Shown: piece by piece, positions 25,033 through 33,588 of the stretch
Position numbering within the stretch: the stretch's first letter is position 1
Layout: each line of letters starts with the position of its first letter
Assembly (NCBI GenBank): GCA_963734365.1
Contig: CAVTGV010000004.1
Location: forward strand, 930,001 to 994,000
Reading direction: 5' to 3'
Source of the DNA: JACVRW01 sp963734365
GTDB lineage: Bacteria > Actinomycetota > Thermoleophilia > Solirubrobacterales > Thermoleophilaceae
Length of the DNA stretch: 64,000 bases
Notes under the pieces: model-generated
Told to the model about the DNA's origin: nothing
Databases searched by the model: none
What the model saw: the letters and a program-made list of their open reading frames with translations, nothing else
Made by a program: the position numbers and the translations under genes

Positions 25033-26139
25033 ATGAAACACGCAGCCGCCGTCCTAGCCATCGCCTCCATAGTCGCTTTCCCGGCTGCCGCACAGGCGGC
25101 GACCCCGTCGCAGGCCGCGATCAAGTCGGCACTCAAGCGCGACGTGAAGCGCGCTCTCGCCGGCGTGGCGAAGCTCGACCTGGCGAAGGTCCAGACGAAG
25201 GGCTTCAAGCTCAAGCGGGTTCGTGGGCTCGTAGCCGGAAAGGCGTCCGTCAGCGCGCGAGCCAACGGGACGACGGTGTTGGGAGGTTCGCGGAACTTCA
25301 GCGGGCGGAGCAGGTCCAGCGTTCGTCTCAAGCCTTCGAGGTCGGGCAAGAAGCTGCTCCGCAGGGCGCGCCGCATCACCCTCACCGTGAATGCGAAGTT
25401 CGCACCGCGCTCCGGTCCGGGAGGCCGGACGAGCTCTACGGTGACGCTCGCACGCCGGCCGCTGCCGGCGCCGACGGCCCCCATCGCGCCGAGCGCGAGG
25501 CTGGTCTACTTCGAGACCTTCGACACCCGCGCTCCCTGGGCCGGCCTGAGCACGCAGTGCGCTCACCGGGTTGGGTCGGGCACCGACAACGGCGACGGAT
25601 ACGCCCACTTCGAGGTGCGCCCCAAGGAGCCCACGGTGGCCGGGCACGAGCGCTGCGAGGTCAGCCACGGCGGCTTCGGCAACGCCATGCCGCCCGGGGA
25701 GTACTGGTATCGCACGCGCGAGCGAGCAGGGGCCGGCTTCCCCCCGGCGGCAGCCACGGACAACTGGGTGAACATCCAGCAGTGGCACGAGGACGAGCCC
25801 GCGCCGGGCGCCGACACCGGCCCGGTCGACGGCGCGATCTTCGTGAACTCAGGCCCGGCGGAGAGGATGCTGATCGAGGGGGATCATCTCGACTTTCTGC
25901 AGGCGGGGGTGTTCGACATCCATGCCTGGCATGACTTCGTCGTGCACGGGGTCTGGACCGATCAGCCCAACGGCTTCCTGGAGTGGTGGATCGACGGTGT
26001 CTACGTCGGCCGCACGGATGGGGTCACTTCGGAAACCGGTGGCCGCCACTTCTGGAAGGCAGGAATCGAGCGTGCGGACGGCATCGACACGCTTCAGAGC
26101 AGCGACGTCAGCAGTCTCGAGATCTACAAGGTCCCGTAG
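25033..26139 (+). CDS. Secreted lyase-like protein with basic N-terminal domain, paralogue 2
   Basis: 368 residues from ATG 25033. Signal peptide 'KHAAAVLAIASIVAFPAAAQA', then a Lys/Arg-rich domain (about 25-145: 'KRALAGVAKLDLAKVQTKGFKLKRVRGLVAGKASVSA') with a beta-type 'KLLRRARRITLTVNAKF' end. The jelly-roll domain follows from about 160: 'LVYFETFDTRAPWAGLSTQC', 'HERCEVSHGG', 'GEYWYRTRERAG', 'NIQQWHEDEP', 'WHDFVVHGVWTDQPNGFLEWWIDGVYVGRT'. Very similar to the gene at 26212, 72 nt downstream. The basic domain probably tethers it to anionic wall polymer. Enzyme activity is not proven. Confidence 0.8.
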   Translation: MKHAAAVLAIASIVAFPAAAQAATPSQAAIKSALKRDVKRALAGVAKLDLAKVQTKGFKLKRVRGLVAGKASVSARANGTTVLGGSRNFSGRSRSSVRLKPSRSGKKLLRRARRITLTVNAKFAPRSGPGGRTSSTVTLARRPLPAPTAPIAPSARLVYFETFDTRAPWAGLSTQCAHRVGSGTDNGDGYAHFEVRPKEPTVAGHERCEVSHGGFGNAMPPGEYWYRTRERAGAGFPPAAATDNWVNIQQWHEDEPAPGADTGPVDGAIFVNSGPAERMLIEGDHLDFLQAGVFDIHAWHDFVVHGVWTDQPNGFLEWWIDGVYVGRTDGVTSETGGRHFWKAGIERADGIDTLQSSDVSSLEIYKVP

Positions 26140-26211
26140 GCCGCGACGCCATTTCTTCGGGAGCAGGCAGGGGTTATGACAGTCAAACAGATGCGGGAGG
26201 GGTAGTCCGTT

Positions 26212-27453
26212 ATGAAAAAGGTGATCGCCGCGGTAGTCGCGGCATCCGTTCTTGTGTTCTCGGCCGGTGCCACTGCGGCGACGGCATCTCAGGCTCCTGG
26301 TCTGAAGACCGTCAAGGTGACGCTGCGCAAGGACGTCAAGCGCGCACTCAAGCGCGTACGCAAGCTCGACCTCTCGAGGGTCCAGACGAAGGGTTTTGCG
26401 CTCAAGCGTGTCCGTGCCCTCGTGGCCGGAAAGGCGTCGGCTAGTGCGAAGGTGCGCTCGGTTCGAGCACCTGCGGTCGTGTCCACGCAGGCCAACGGCC
26501 TGACCGTGGCCAAGGGCTCGCGGGCCTTTGCCCGGCGAGGCAAGGCCAGCATCCGGCTCAAGGCGTCCAAGTCGGGCAAGAGACTGATGCGGCAGGCCAG
26601 CCGGATCACCCTGACCGTGAAGGTCTTCTTCAAGACCAGCAGCGGCGAACGGGTCGGCGCCCGCTACAAGGTGACGCTCAAGCGCAAGGGCAACGGCCAG
26701 GGCCAGGGCCAGGGCCAGGGCAACGGTGGATCGGGCGGCCAGCCGCCCAACGGGTCCCCCGGGAACCCGGCGCCTCCGATGCCGAGCGGCCCCATCCCGG
26801 CCAACGCCCAGCTGCAGTACTTCCAGACGTTCGACACGCCGGCGCCGTGGTCCGGCCTGAGCCCGCAGTGCTCCGGCACGGTGTCGTCCGGAAAGGACGC
26901 GGGCGACGGCTACGCGCACCTTGACGTGCCTGCCGATGCCGTTGCCACGGCCGGCCTCGAGCGCTGTGAGCTCAGCTTCGGCGGCTATGACCACGCGTCG
27001 CAGCCGGGCGAGTACTGGTACCGCACAAAGATGCGTGTGGGTAACACCTTCCTCGCCAACTGGGGCGCGGCCAACTTCGTGACCCTTCAGCAGTGGCAGG
27101 AGGACAGGCCCGCAGGGGGCGGCGGTGCAAGCAATCCCGTCGACGGGGCGCTGTTCGTCAATTCGGCTCCGGGCGAGCGGATGTACATTCGCGGGCAGCA
27201 GCTTCCGATGTCGCAGTCGGGACCGTTCGACATCAATGCCTGGCACCAGTTCATCGTGCACGGCGTCTGGACCGACCAGCCCACCGGCTACCTGGAGTGG
27301 TGGATCGACGGGACCTACGTCGGTAAGACGACCGGCGTGACCTCGCAGACCGCTGGGCGCCACTTCTGGAAGGGCGGCATCACTCGCTCCGACGACATCA
27401 ACATCGATCAGAGCGCCGACATCTCGAACTTCGAGCAGTGGAAGATGCCCTAG
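26212..27453 (+). CDS. Secreted lyase-like protein with basic N-terminal domain, paralogue 3
   Basis: 413 residues. Strong GGGAGGGG ribosome site before ATG 26212. Signal peptide 'KVIAAVVAASVLVFSAGATAATA', a basic domain matching paralogue 2 ('KRALKRVRKLDLSRVQTKGFALKRVRALVAGKASASA'), then a Gly/Gln/Pro linker (about 160-195) and the jelly-roll domain ('LQYFQTFDTPAPWSGLSPQC', 'LERCELSFGGYD', 'GEYWYRTKMRVG', 'TLQQWQEDRP', 'WHQFIVHGVWTDQPTGYLEWWIDGTYVGKT', 'GGRHFWKGG'-like end). Two conserved cysteines near the jelly-roll start are shared with paralogue 2. Followed by a terminator-like hairpin. Confidence 0.82.
   Translation: MKKVIAAVVAASVLVFSAGATAATASQAPGLKTVKVTLRKDVKRALKRVRKLDLSRVQTKGFALKRVRALVAGKASASAKVRSVRAPAVVSTQANGLTVAKGSRAFARRGKASIRLKASKSGKRLMRQASRITLTVKVFFKTSSGERVGARYKVTLKRKGNGQGQGQGQGNGGSGGQPPNGSPGNPAPPMPSGPIPANAQLQYFQTFDTPAPWSGLSPQCSGTVSSGKDAGDGYAHLDVPADAVATAGLERCELSFGGYDHASQPGEYWYRTKMRVGNTFLANWGAANFVTLQQWQEDRPAGGGGASNPVDGALFVNSAPGERMYIRGQQLPMSQSGPFDINAWHQFIVHGVWTDQPTGYLEWWIDGTYVGKTTGVTSQTAGRHFWKGGITRSDDINIDQSADISNFEQWKMP
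26695..26718 (+). repeat. Four tandem GGCCAG hexamers in the Gly-Gln linker
   Basis: Four exact copies encode (GQ)4 in the linker of the third lyase-like protein. Linker length is probably variable through slippage. Confidence 0.8.
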
Positions 27454-27479
27454 CGCGACTCACGTAGCACGACTCACCC

Positions 27480-27509
27480 AGAGGGGCCGGCCGAGAAGCC
27501 GGCCCCTCT
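27480..27509 (+). terminator. Strong hairpin after the lyase-like genes
   Basis: A perfect 12-bp stem AGAGGGGCCGGC / GCCGGCCCCTCT with a six-base loop, 27 nt after the stop codon at 27453. No U-tract follows, as is common in high-GC actinobacteria. Confidence 0.65.
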
Positions 27510-27557
27510 GCGTGTGGCGGCTCGCGCCAAGACGGGCCTCAACCCAATTTCCTACGG

Positions 27558-29147
27558 ATGAGCGCGGCAGTGCACGCACTCGCCGCGCGTTGGTCACACA
27601 AGACCATGCTCAACAGGACAAGTTCTGAGCCGGCAGTCGCACTGGACGCCGAAGCCCACGGCTCGGGGGCCGCCGTCAGGCGGTTCCCGACTCGGACCGT
27701 CGACGATGCGCCCGCGCGTCCGGTCGGGCGGCCCGGCGAGGTGCGAGCGCGGATGCTCCGCCGCCTCCTGTTCGCGGGTGACATCGTCGCTCTCTGTGCC
27801 GCCTTCTTCGCGATCCAGGCCCTGTCCGGTGACCTCGAGCTCCCGGACCTGGCGCTCCTGCTCCTGAGCATCCCTGTCTGGGTGCTGCTCGCCTACGGCC
27901 ATCGTCTCTACCACCTCGACAGCTATCGCGCCGATCACACTGCGGCGGACGAGATCGGCCCCGTCCTTCAGGCGGCCACTCTCTGGAGCTGGTGCGTCCT
28001 GCTCGCTCTCTCGGTGATCCGTCCCGAGTACACGACCGTGGGGAAGGTGGCGCTCTTCTGGCTGCTGACGCTGATCTTCACCATGGCGCTGCGCTCGGCG
28101 GCCCGGACCTATGCGCGGCGACAGGTCTGGTACCTGCAGAACGCGCTCATCATCGGGCCCGAGCGACAGGCGATCGAGATCCTGGAGAAGATCGTGCGCC
28201 ACCCGGAGTGGGGTATCAACGTCGTGGCCTGCATGGAAGGCTCACGCTCGGGATACGCCTCCCCGGTTTCCTCTCAACTCCTCGATTTCGTGCCGAGCGT
28301 GCGGGGCGATTTCGACGTGGCCGAGCTGGTGGAGCGGCTCGATGTCGACCGCGTGATGCTCACTCCCGCCTTGAGTGCGTCGCGCCGGCGCGTGGAGATC
28401 GTGTGGGAGCTGTCTGAGCTGGGACTCCACGTCGACCTCGTTCCCAGCTGGTCGGACGTGGTGGGAACCCGTTTCGAGGTACATCAGATGGAGGGCATGC
28501 CGGTGTTGACCATGCCCCGCCCGCGCCTTCCACGCACCTCGCTGCGCCTCAAGCGAGCCCTCGACCTCGCTCTCAGCAGCCTGATGGTGCTGGCCCTCGC
28601 GCCGCTGCTCTTGGTGTGTGCCATCGCGATCAAGCTCGATTCGCCGGGACCGGTGCTCTTCCGCCAGCGACGGGTCGGGCGCGACGATCACCCCTTCGAG
28701 GTCTTCAAGTTCCGCTCCATGTACGCCGACGCCGACAGTCGCAAGGACGACGTCGCCACGTTGAACTTCCACGGCGGAGGTAACGACAACGGAATGTTCA
28801 AGATCCGGGAGGACCCGCGAGTCACGCGCACGGGGCGCTTCATGCGGCGCTATTCGCTCGACGAGCTTCCCCAGCTCCTCAACATCCTGCGCGGCCAGAT
28901 GAGCTTCGTCGGCCCCCGGCCCCTGATCGAGACCGAGGACTCGCAGATCGAGGGCCGCTTCCGCCGCCGCATGTCGCTCACCCCGGGCCTCACCGGCCTA
29001 TGGCAGGTGCACGGTCGCTCGGATATTCCGTTCGAGCAGATGGTCAACCTCGACTATCTCTACGTGACCAACTGGTCGCTCTGGCTCGACGTGAAGCTGC
29101 TGATGCGAACCGCGTCGGCGGTCTCGCGCGGCAACGGCGCTTACTGA
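27558..29147 (+). CDS. Polyprenyl glycosylphosphotransferase (initiating sugar transferase), long form
   Basis: 529 residues. N-terminal four or five membrane helices (about 68-185), a Rossmann-like middle domain (about 190-320, 'YLQNALIIGPERQAIEILEKIVRHPEWGINVVAC') and the C-terminal bacterial sugar transferase domain: a fifth helix ('LDLALSSLMVLALAPLLLVCAIAIKLDSPGPVLFRQRRVGRD'), 'VFKFRSMY', 'RYSLDELPQLLNILRGQMSFVGPRP' and 'PGLTGLWQVHGRSDI'. It transfers a sugar 1-phosphate to undecaprenyl phosphate, the first committed step. The ATG at 27558 is the first in frame. A short-form enzyme is encoded at 39117. Confidence 0.93.
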   Translation: MSAAVHALAARWSHKTMLNRTSSEPAVALDAEAHGSGAAVRRFPTRTVDDAPARPVGRPGEVRARMLRRLLFAGDIVALCAAFFAIQALSGDLELPDLALLLLSIPVWVLLAYGHRLYHLDSYRADHTAADEIGPVLQAATLWSWCVLLALSVIRPEYTTVGKVALFWLLTLIFTMALRSAARTYARRQVWYLQNALIIGPERQAIEILEKIVRHPEWGINVVACMEGSRSGYASPVSSQLLDFVPSVRGDFDVAELVERLDVDRVMLTPALSASRRRVEIVWELSELGLHVDLVPSWSDVVGTRFEVHQMEGMPVLTMPRPRLPRTSLRLKRALDLALSSLMVLALAPLLLVCAIAIKLDSPGPVLFRQRRVGRDDHPFEVFKFRSMYADADSRKDDVATLNFHGGGNDNGMFKIREDPRVTRTGRFMRRYSLDELPQLLNILRGQMSFVGPRPLIETEDSQIEGRFRRRMSLTPGLTGLWQVHGRSDIPFEQMVNLDYLYVTNWSLWLDVKLLMRTASAVSRGNGAY

Positions 29148-29220
29148 GCGACTCGCCTGAACTCGTTCTTTTTTCGCCTCCTACGAAAGCCGGCGCCCCT
29201 TGGCGCGTTGTGTGTGAAAG

Positions 29221-30285
29221 ATGGGCCTTCTCGGTCAGCGCAAGCCCAACGTTCGCTCCCTCGCCCAAGCCGAGGACGTCGAGGGTCTGGTCGAGGCAAC
29301 GCGCTACACCGATCGAGTGCCCACAACCGAGGGGTCGTCACAGGATGCCGGCGTCGCTACGCGCGCCGAGGCCGTTCTCGCGCTGGCCGCGCTCGATCCC
29401 GCTGAGACCCGGGGCGCCCTGCAGGCGGCGCTCTGCGACCCCGCGGATCCCGTCCGTTGCGCCGCGGTACGAGTGCTTCACGGCCACAAGGAGGCCAACG
29501 TCCTGCTGGACGCTCTCCCACGCCTGGCCGTCACGCAGGGCAAGTCGCTCGACCTGGCCCGGCGTGCCGTCGCGAGCCTTCGTGACCTGATCGACCCGCG
29601 CGAAGCGGCCACGGCGCTGATCCACGCCGAAGACGGGAGGGAGCTGAGCGACGATGACGTCGCCATGCTCGCGATGCTGCTCGGCGACGAGGACGGCCCG
29701 CCCAGGGCCAAGACCATCGGAGCGCTGATCGATGCGCTGGCCGACGACCGCGACGCCGTTGTGGATCGCGCCGCGGATCTCCTTGTCTCGCTCGCCCCCG
29801 CGAGCACGCCCGCTGTGGTCGAGCGGCTGAGCGCGCAGTCGGCGCCGCCCGGAGTGCCCTGGGTACTGGGCAGGATTGCGGACCCGCGCACGGCCGAGGT
29901 CCTGGTCGACGGCTTGGAGCACGAGAACGCGCGCGTGCGAGCCGAATGTGCCGCCGGGCTCGCCGAGATCGGGGATCCGATCGCCGTCGGGCCGCTCGTG
30001 CGTGCCACTCGCGACCCGGACCCCGCTGTCAGAACCCAGGCCGCCTCGGCCCTCGACGAGTTCGGGACCGCCGCCGTGGTGGTGGGTGTAGCGGAGCTGC
30101 TTCGGCCACTGGTGCTGGAGGCGGCACAGACACAACAGGCAAAGCCCAGACGGAGGGCCAAGCCGAAAGCCAAGCCGCACGGCCAGAACGGCGGCGGACG
30201 CCGCCGGCGCCCGGCCGCAGGCCAATCACCAGTACCGCTGGGAGACGCCCGCGAGATTCCGGCGGCGACGCCCCCGAGCGTCTAG
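29221..30285 (+). CDS. HEAT-repeat protein, paralogue 3
   Basis: 354 residues, same architecture as the genes at 5709 and 6790. N-terminal 'KPNVRSLAQAEDVEGLVEATRY', HEAT pairs such as 'TRAEAVLALAALDPAETRGALQAALCDPADPVRCAAVRVL' and 'ARVRAECAAGLAEIGDPIAVGPLVRATRDPDPAVRTQAASAL', then a basic disordered tail from about 300. ATG 29221 has a GAAAG site. It sits 73 nt behind the priming transferase, so it may be cotranscribed with it. The block LVRATRDPDPAVRTQAA is close to identical in all three paralogues. Confidence 0.83.
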   Translation: MGLLGQRKPNVRSLAQAEDVEGLVEATRYTDRVPTTEGSSQDAGVATRAEAVLALAALDPAETRGALQAALCDPADPVRCAAVRVLHGHKEANVLLDALPRLAVTQGKSLDLARRAVASLRDLIDPREAATALIHAEDGRELSDDDVAMLAMLLGDEDGPPRAKTIGALIDALADDRDAVVDRAADLLVSLAPASTPAVVERLSAQSAPPGVPWVLGRIADPRTAEVLVDGLEHENARVRAECAAGLAEIGDPIAVGPLVRATRDPDPAVRTQAASALDEFGTAAVVVGVAELLRPLVLEAAQTQQAKPRRRAKPKAKPHGQNGGGRRRRPAAGQSPVPLGDAREIPAATPPSV

Positions 30286-30305
30286 ACGATCGGTTCCACG
30301 GCCAG

Positions 30306-31829
30306 TTATCGAAAGCGCGCCCCGAGATCCAGCCCGTCCGTCGCGGCCGCGCTGCCGGACGACCCGGGCGCGAGCCGGAATCCCGCGTAGCTCGTGAGCG
30401 GGCCCACGTAGCTCGGTGCGTGAAGTGTGTTGTGATCCGCGCCGTAGCTCGCGGGCCCGTTGCAGCAAGAGATGGCGGTGAGGATGTTGTCGCGGATCAC
30501 GGTCCCCCGGCCGGCGTCGTCCCCGGTCTTCGACCCGAGGCTGATCTGGCCGCAGCGCTGGTTGTACTCGCAGGTGCCGTCGACGAACGTGTTGTGGCTG
30601 ATCAGCGAGCCGTCGTCGGAGAAGATGTCGAGCCAGGGGCGGCGATTACCGGGGCCGATCACGTTGTCCTCGATCCGCTCGTGGTCCGCGCCGTCGGCGG
30701 CCATGACGATGCCCACCCCGTCGGGCAGATCGTGGAACCAGTTGTCCCGGATGACGGTGTTGCTGGAGCCGTAGAGCTGGATCGCGTCGGCGTGCACCCC
30801 TCCGGCCGAGCCCGACTCGAGGCTGTGGAACTCGTTGCCGATGATGCGCGTCCCGTTCGAGCCGTTCTGAATGCCGTCGCTGAGACCGCCGGAGAACTCC
30901 GAGTTCTGGATCGTCACGCCCGACGGACGGCCGGTGCTCTCCGGCAGCCAGACACGACCTTCGCCGCAGGACGAGCACTTGTGCCAGTCGCGGTGGACGT
31001 TGGCGTCGAACAGCACGTTCGCGTCCGCCAGCTGCCCGGTGCGGAAGATCGTCTGGCCGGTGATGCGGGAGTTTCGAACCGTGATGTTCCGCGTGCGCGC
31101 GTCAGCCAGCTCGACCTCGTCGAGCACCAGGCCGTCGATCGTGATGTTCGACGCCGGGTTGAAGCTCAACGACATCGTGGCGGAGTGCCCGTCCTGCGGC
31201 CTGAGGGTCACCGGGACTGAGCGCAGCGAGCCGCGGAAGGTGCCGTAGGACCCGGAGGCAAGGCAGAGCACGGCGTCTGCCGGGGCTGCGCTGTACGCGG
31301 ACGCAAACGTCGCCGGCGTGACCTCGCGTGTGCAGGTGGCGGGCGCCGGCTCGGGTGCTGGCGGCGGCTCGGGAGGCGGCGGCGCCACCTCCGAGCGCGG
31401 CGTGGGCTCGCTCGACCGCGGCGGCGACGGCGCAGCCGGTGCCGGTGTCTTCGGACCCGCTCGCCTGGGGACAGCGACCGCGCCGGGAGACGAAGGAGCC
31501 CTCCGCCGGGCTCGTCTGGGCCTCCTGAGTGGGTCGGTCCCGCGCCTGACCTCCCGCCCGTCCGACGCACCGTCGCGGTCGGTGTCACGACGCCTCGGAT
31601 TGGTGCCGACCCTTCTCAGCTCACGCCGGTCCCCGAGGCCGTCGCCGTCGGTGTCGCGCTTGCGCGGGTCGGTGTGCGTCTTTAATCGCTCGAGGCGTGA
31701 CGCGAGCCCGTCGTGGTCGGGATCGGCCGTCCGGGCAGCCGCGCTGCCGGTGGCCCCCACTGCAACGAGCGCCGCCGCCATGCCAAGCGCCACCGCCGTC
31801 CGGCGGCCGTCGAGAAGCAGGGACGCCAT
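30306..31829 (-). CDS. Secreted parallel beta-helix protein with thrombospondin type 3 Ca2+ repeats (beta-helix paralogue 1)
   Basis: 507 residues with a strong GAGGGGTGAGGA site before ATG 31829. Signal peptide in the first 35 residues, then three DxDxDG calcium repeats (DPDHDGL, DTDGDGL, DTDRDGA; about 37-105) and a Pro/Arg linker. The beta-helix runs from about 165: 'CTREVTPATFASAYSAAPADAVLCLASGSYGTF', 'NITIDGLVLDEVELADARTRNITVRNSRITGQTIFRT', 'CSSCGEGRVWLPE', 'NSEFSGGLSDGIQNGSNGTRIIGNEF', 'GVHADAIQLYGSSNTVIRDNWFHDLPDGVG'. Resembles pectate-lyase-type folds; substrate unknown. Only this paralogue has the calcium repeats. Confidence 0.85.
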   Translation of the reverse strand: MASLLLDGRRTAVALGMAAALVAVGATGSAAARTADPDHDGLASRLERLKTHTDPRKRDTDGDGLGDRRELRRVGTNPRRRDTDRDGASDGREVRRGTDPLRRPRRARRRAPSSPGAVAVPRRAGPKTPAPAAPSPPRSSEPTPRSEVAPPPPEPPPAPEPAPATCTREVTPATFASAYSAAPADAVLCLASGSYGTFRGSLRSVPVTLRPQDGHSATMSLSFNPASNITIDGLVLDEVELADARTRNITVRNSRITGQTIFRTGQLADANVLFDANVHRDWHKCSSCGEGRVWLPESTGRPSGVTIQNSEFSGGLSDGIQNGSNGTRIIGNEFHSLESGSAGGVHADAIQLYGSSNTVIRDNWFHDLPDGVGIVMAADGADHERIEDNVIGPGNRRPWLDIFSDDGSLISHNTFVDGTCEYNQRCGQISLGSKTGDDAGRGTVIRDNILTAISCCNGPASYGADHNTLHAPSYVGPLTSYAGFRLAPGSSGSAAATDGLDLGARFR

Positions 31830-31916
31830 TCCTCACCCCTCGGTGGCGGCTTCGCCGGCGCCGAGCCACAGGCGTCAGACTGGACGCTTGGCCGAGCCGC
31901 GCGCTGGACGTCTGAC

Positions 31917-32435
31917 CTAACCCGCGGAGGGGGCGGCGCCCTCCATACGGGTACCGCGCAGCCCGTTTCGCAGCAGTGTGAGCGCCGCGCCGAGCCCGAA
32001 GCCCACGAACCCGCCGAGCAGGGCCCAGCCCCACGGGCCGAGCTCGCGCTCCGGCGCACCAGCCCGCACTCCGCGGACCGGGAGGCCCCTGTCGTCGGGT
32101 ATCGCCTCACGGAACGCACGCGCGTAGCCGGCAGCCAGCTCCGCAGCGTCTTCGGCCTCGGGGGCCTCCACCGTGAAGGCCAAGTCGAGCCGTGAGGTGA
32201 TCTCGGCCTTGGAATCACGGCGTAGAGCGCGCGGATCGACGCCGCTGACGCCAGAGAGCTGGATCGCCCGATTGAGCACCCGGTCGCTGCGCGCGAGCTC
32301 CACCCCACGCTGGCCGCCGAGATCGGACGGCACCTGGATGACGTACGCGCGCGCCCGGTAGTCCTGCGGCTCACGACCGGCGATGAATCCCGCCGCGGCC
32401 GCGAATACGAGCGTGCAGGCGACGATCACCGCCAT
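31917..32435 (-). CDS. Small Wzz-like chain-length determinant protein
   Basis: 172 residues: one membrane helix at 3-20 ('VIVACTLVFAAAAGFIAG'), an extracytoplasmic alpha/beta region, and a second helix at about 135-158 ('WGWALLGGFVGFGLGAALTLL'). This two-helix plan matches polysaccharide co-polymerases, but the loop is much shorter than the usual 200 or more residues. It lies 87 nt before the beta-helix gene and 25 nt after the LamG gene on the same strand, so the three may be one operon. Confidence 0.6.
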   Translation of the reverse strand: MAVIVACTLVFAAAAGFIAGREPQDYRARAYVIQVPSDLGGQRGVELARSDRVLNRAIQLSGVSGVDPRALRRDSKAEITSRLDLAFTVEAPEAEDAAELAAGYARAFREAIPDDRGLPVRGVRAGAPERELGPWGWALLGGFVGFGLGAALTLLRNGLRGTRMEGAAPSAG

Positions 32436-32460
32436 TGCCGGGACTGTACCGAGGGCCGCG

Positions 32461-33531
32461 CTAGCGGCCCGCGCGGACCCGGATGTACTCCGGGCCGCAG
32501 CGGCGCGGCTGCCCAGCGGGGGTCACGCGCACGCGCCCGCGCCGGCGGGGCCGCACCGACAAGCGAACGCGGCCCTTGCGGCCGGTCCGCGCACGACGCG
32601 ACACGCCGCTGCCCCGTACCGTCACGCGGACGCCCACCGCGGCTCGGCCGGACTTGCGTACGGAGATCCGCAGCGAGGTGCGCAGCCGCGCCACGAGTCG
32701 TCTCGGATTGACTCCTACCCGCGGACACCCGCGCGCCGCGCCCGCCGGCTTGTCCGCGGGCGGGCCCGCCACCGGCGGAGGCTGCTGCGGCGCCGGGAGC
32801 TGGGCCGAGCGGCTGGCCCCGGCGGCGATCTGGCCCGGCGTGAGCGCACGATCGTTGATGGTGATCTCGTCGATGTCGCCCGTGAAGGGGAGGTCGCAGG
32901 AGCCCCGGTAGGTCCCTACGAACACGCTGCTGACCGAGCCTCCGTAGTGGATCCCGAGCGCGCCGGGCGTGCCGCTGCCAACCGGCGCGCCGTCGACGTA
33001 GAGCCGGACTCGTTGTCCGTCGTAGGTGCCGGCTGCGAGGTGCCAGTTCCCGTCCCAGACGGCCCCCGCCGTGGCCTCCCCCGACAGGACGTACCTGTTC
33101 CTGTCGGAGACGTAGAAGGCGAGCCCGCCACCGAAACCGGAGTAGAGCCCGTAGGGAGCGGAGTCACAGGCGCTCGCTCCGCTGGAGACGATGTAGCGCC
33201 AGCTGCCGGGGCTGCCGAGCCGTCGCACCCACGCCTGGACGCTTATCCGCGCCGGGCGAAGGCTGCCGGGCGCCCCGATGGTGACGAAGTCATTGCTGTC
33301 TCCGTCGAAGCGGAGAGCGTTGCCAAAGCGCCCCGCGACCCAATCGGGGTCGTGGCTGTCGATTGCGCCGGAGAGTCCCAACCGGCCGTCATGGCCGTTG
33401 CCCGACGTGTCGGCGGTCACCTGACCCGAGCCCTCGTCCAGGGGCCATCGGGCGAGCGTCTCGGCTGCTGCCGAGGACGGAATCGCCATCGCGATCACCG
33501 CGAGCGCCGCCGCACTCAGTGTGCCCTTCAC
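32461..33531 (-). CDS. Secreted LamG (concanavalin A-like) domain protein with basic C-terminal domain
   Basis: 356 residues, GTG 33531. Signal peptide 'SAAALAVIAMAIPSSAAA', then a LamG-type jelly roll (about 25-235: 'LARWPLDEGSGQVTADTSGNGHDGRL', 'FGNALRFDGDSNDFVTIGAPGSLRPARISVQAWVRR', 'WHLAAGTYDGQRVRLYVDGAPVGSG', 'PFTGDIDEITINDRALTPGQIAA'). A Pro-rich linker leads to an Arg-rich end domain ('RTGRKGRVRLSVRPRRRGRVRVTP'). LamG domains bind sugars or calcium; the basic end probably fixes it to the wall. Divergent from the metallo-hydrolase, 57 bp away. Confidence 0.85.
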   Translation of the reverse strand: MKGTLSAAALAVIAMAIPSSAAAETLARWPLDEGSGQVTADTSGNGHDGRLGLSGAIDSHDPDWVAGRFGNALRFDGDSNDFVTIGAPGSLRPARISVQAWVRRLGSPGSWRYIVSSGASACDSAPYGLYSGFGGGLAFYVSDRNRYVLSGEATAGAVWDGNWHLAAGTYDGQRVRLYVDGAPVGSGTPGALGIHYGGSVSSVFVGTYRGSCDLPFTGDIDEITINDRALTPGQIAAGASRSAQLPAPQQPPPVAGPPADKPAGAARGCPRVGVNPRRLVARLRTSLRISVRKSGRAAVGVRVTVRGSGVSRRARTGRKGRVRLSVRPRRRGRVRVTPAGQPRRCGPEYIRVRAGR

Positions 33532-33588
33532 GTCCCATCAACTGATGCCGCGGCGAGGTACTTCCGACCCGCCGTTAGGGTGGCCGCA

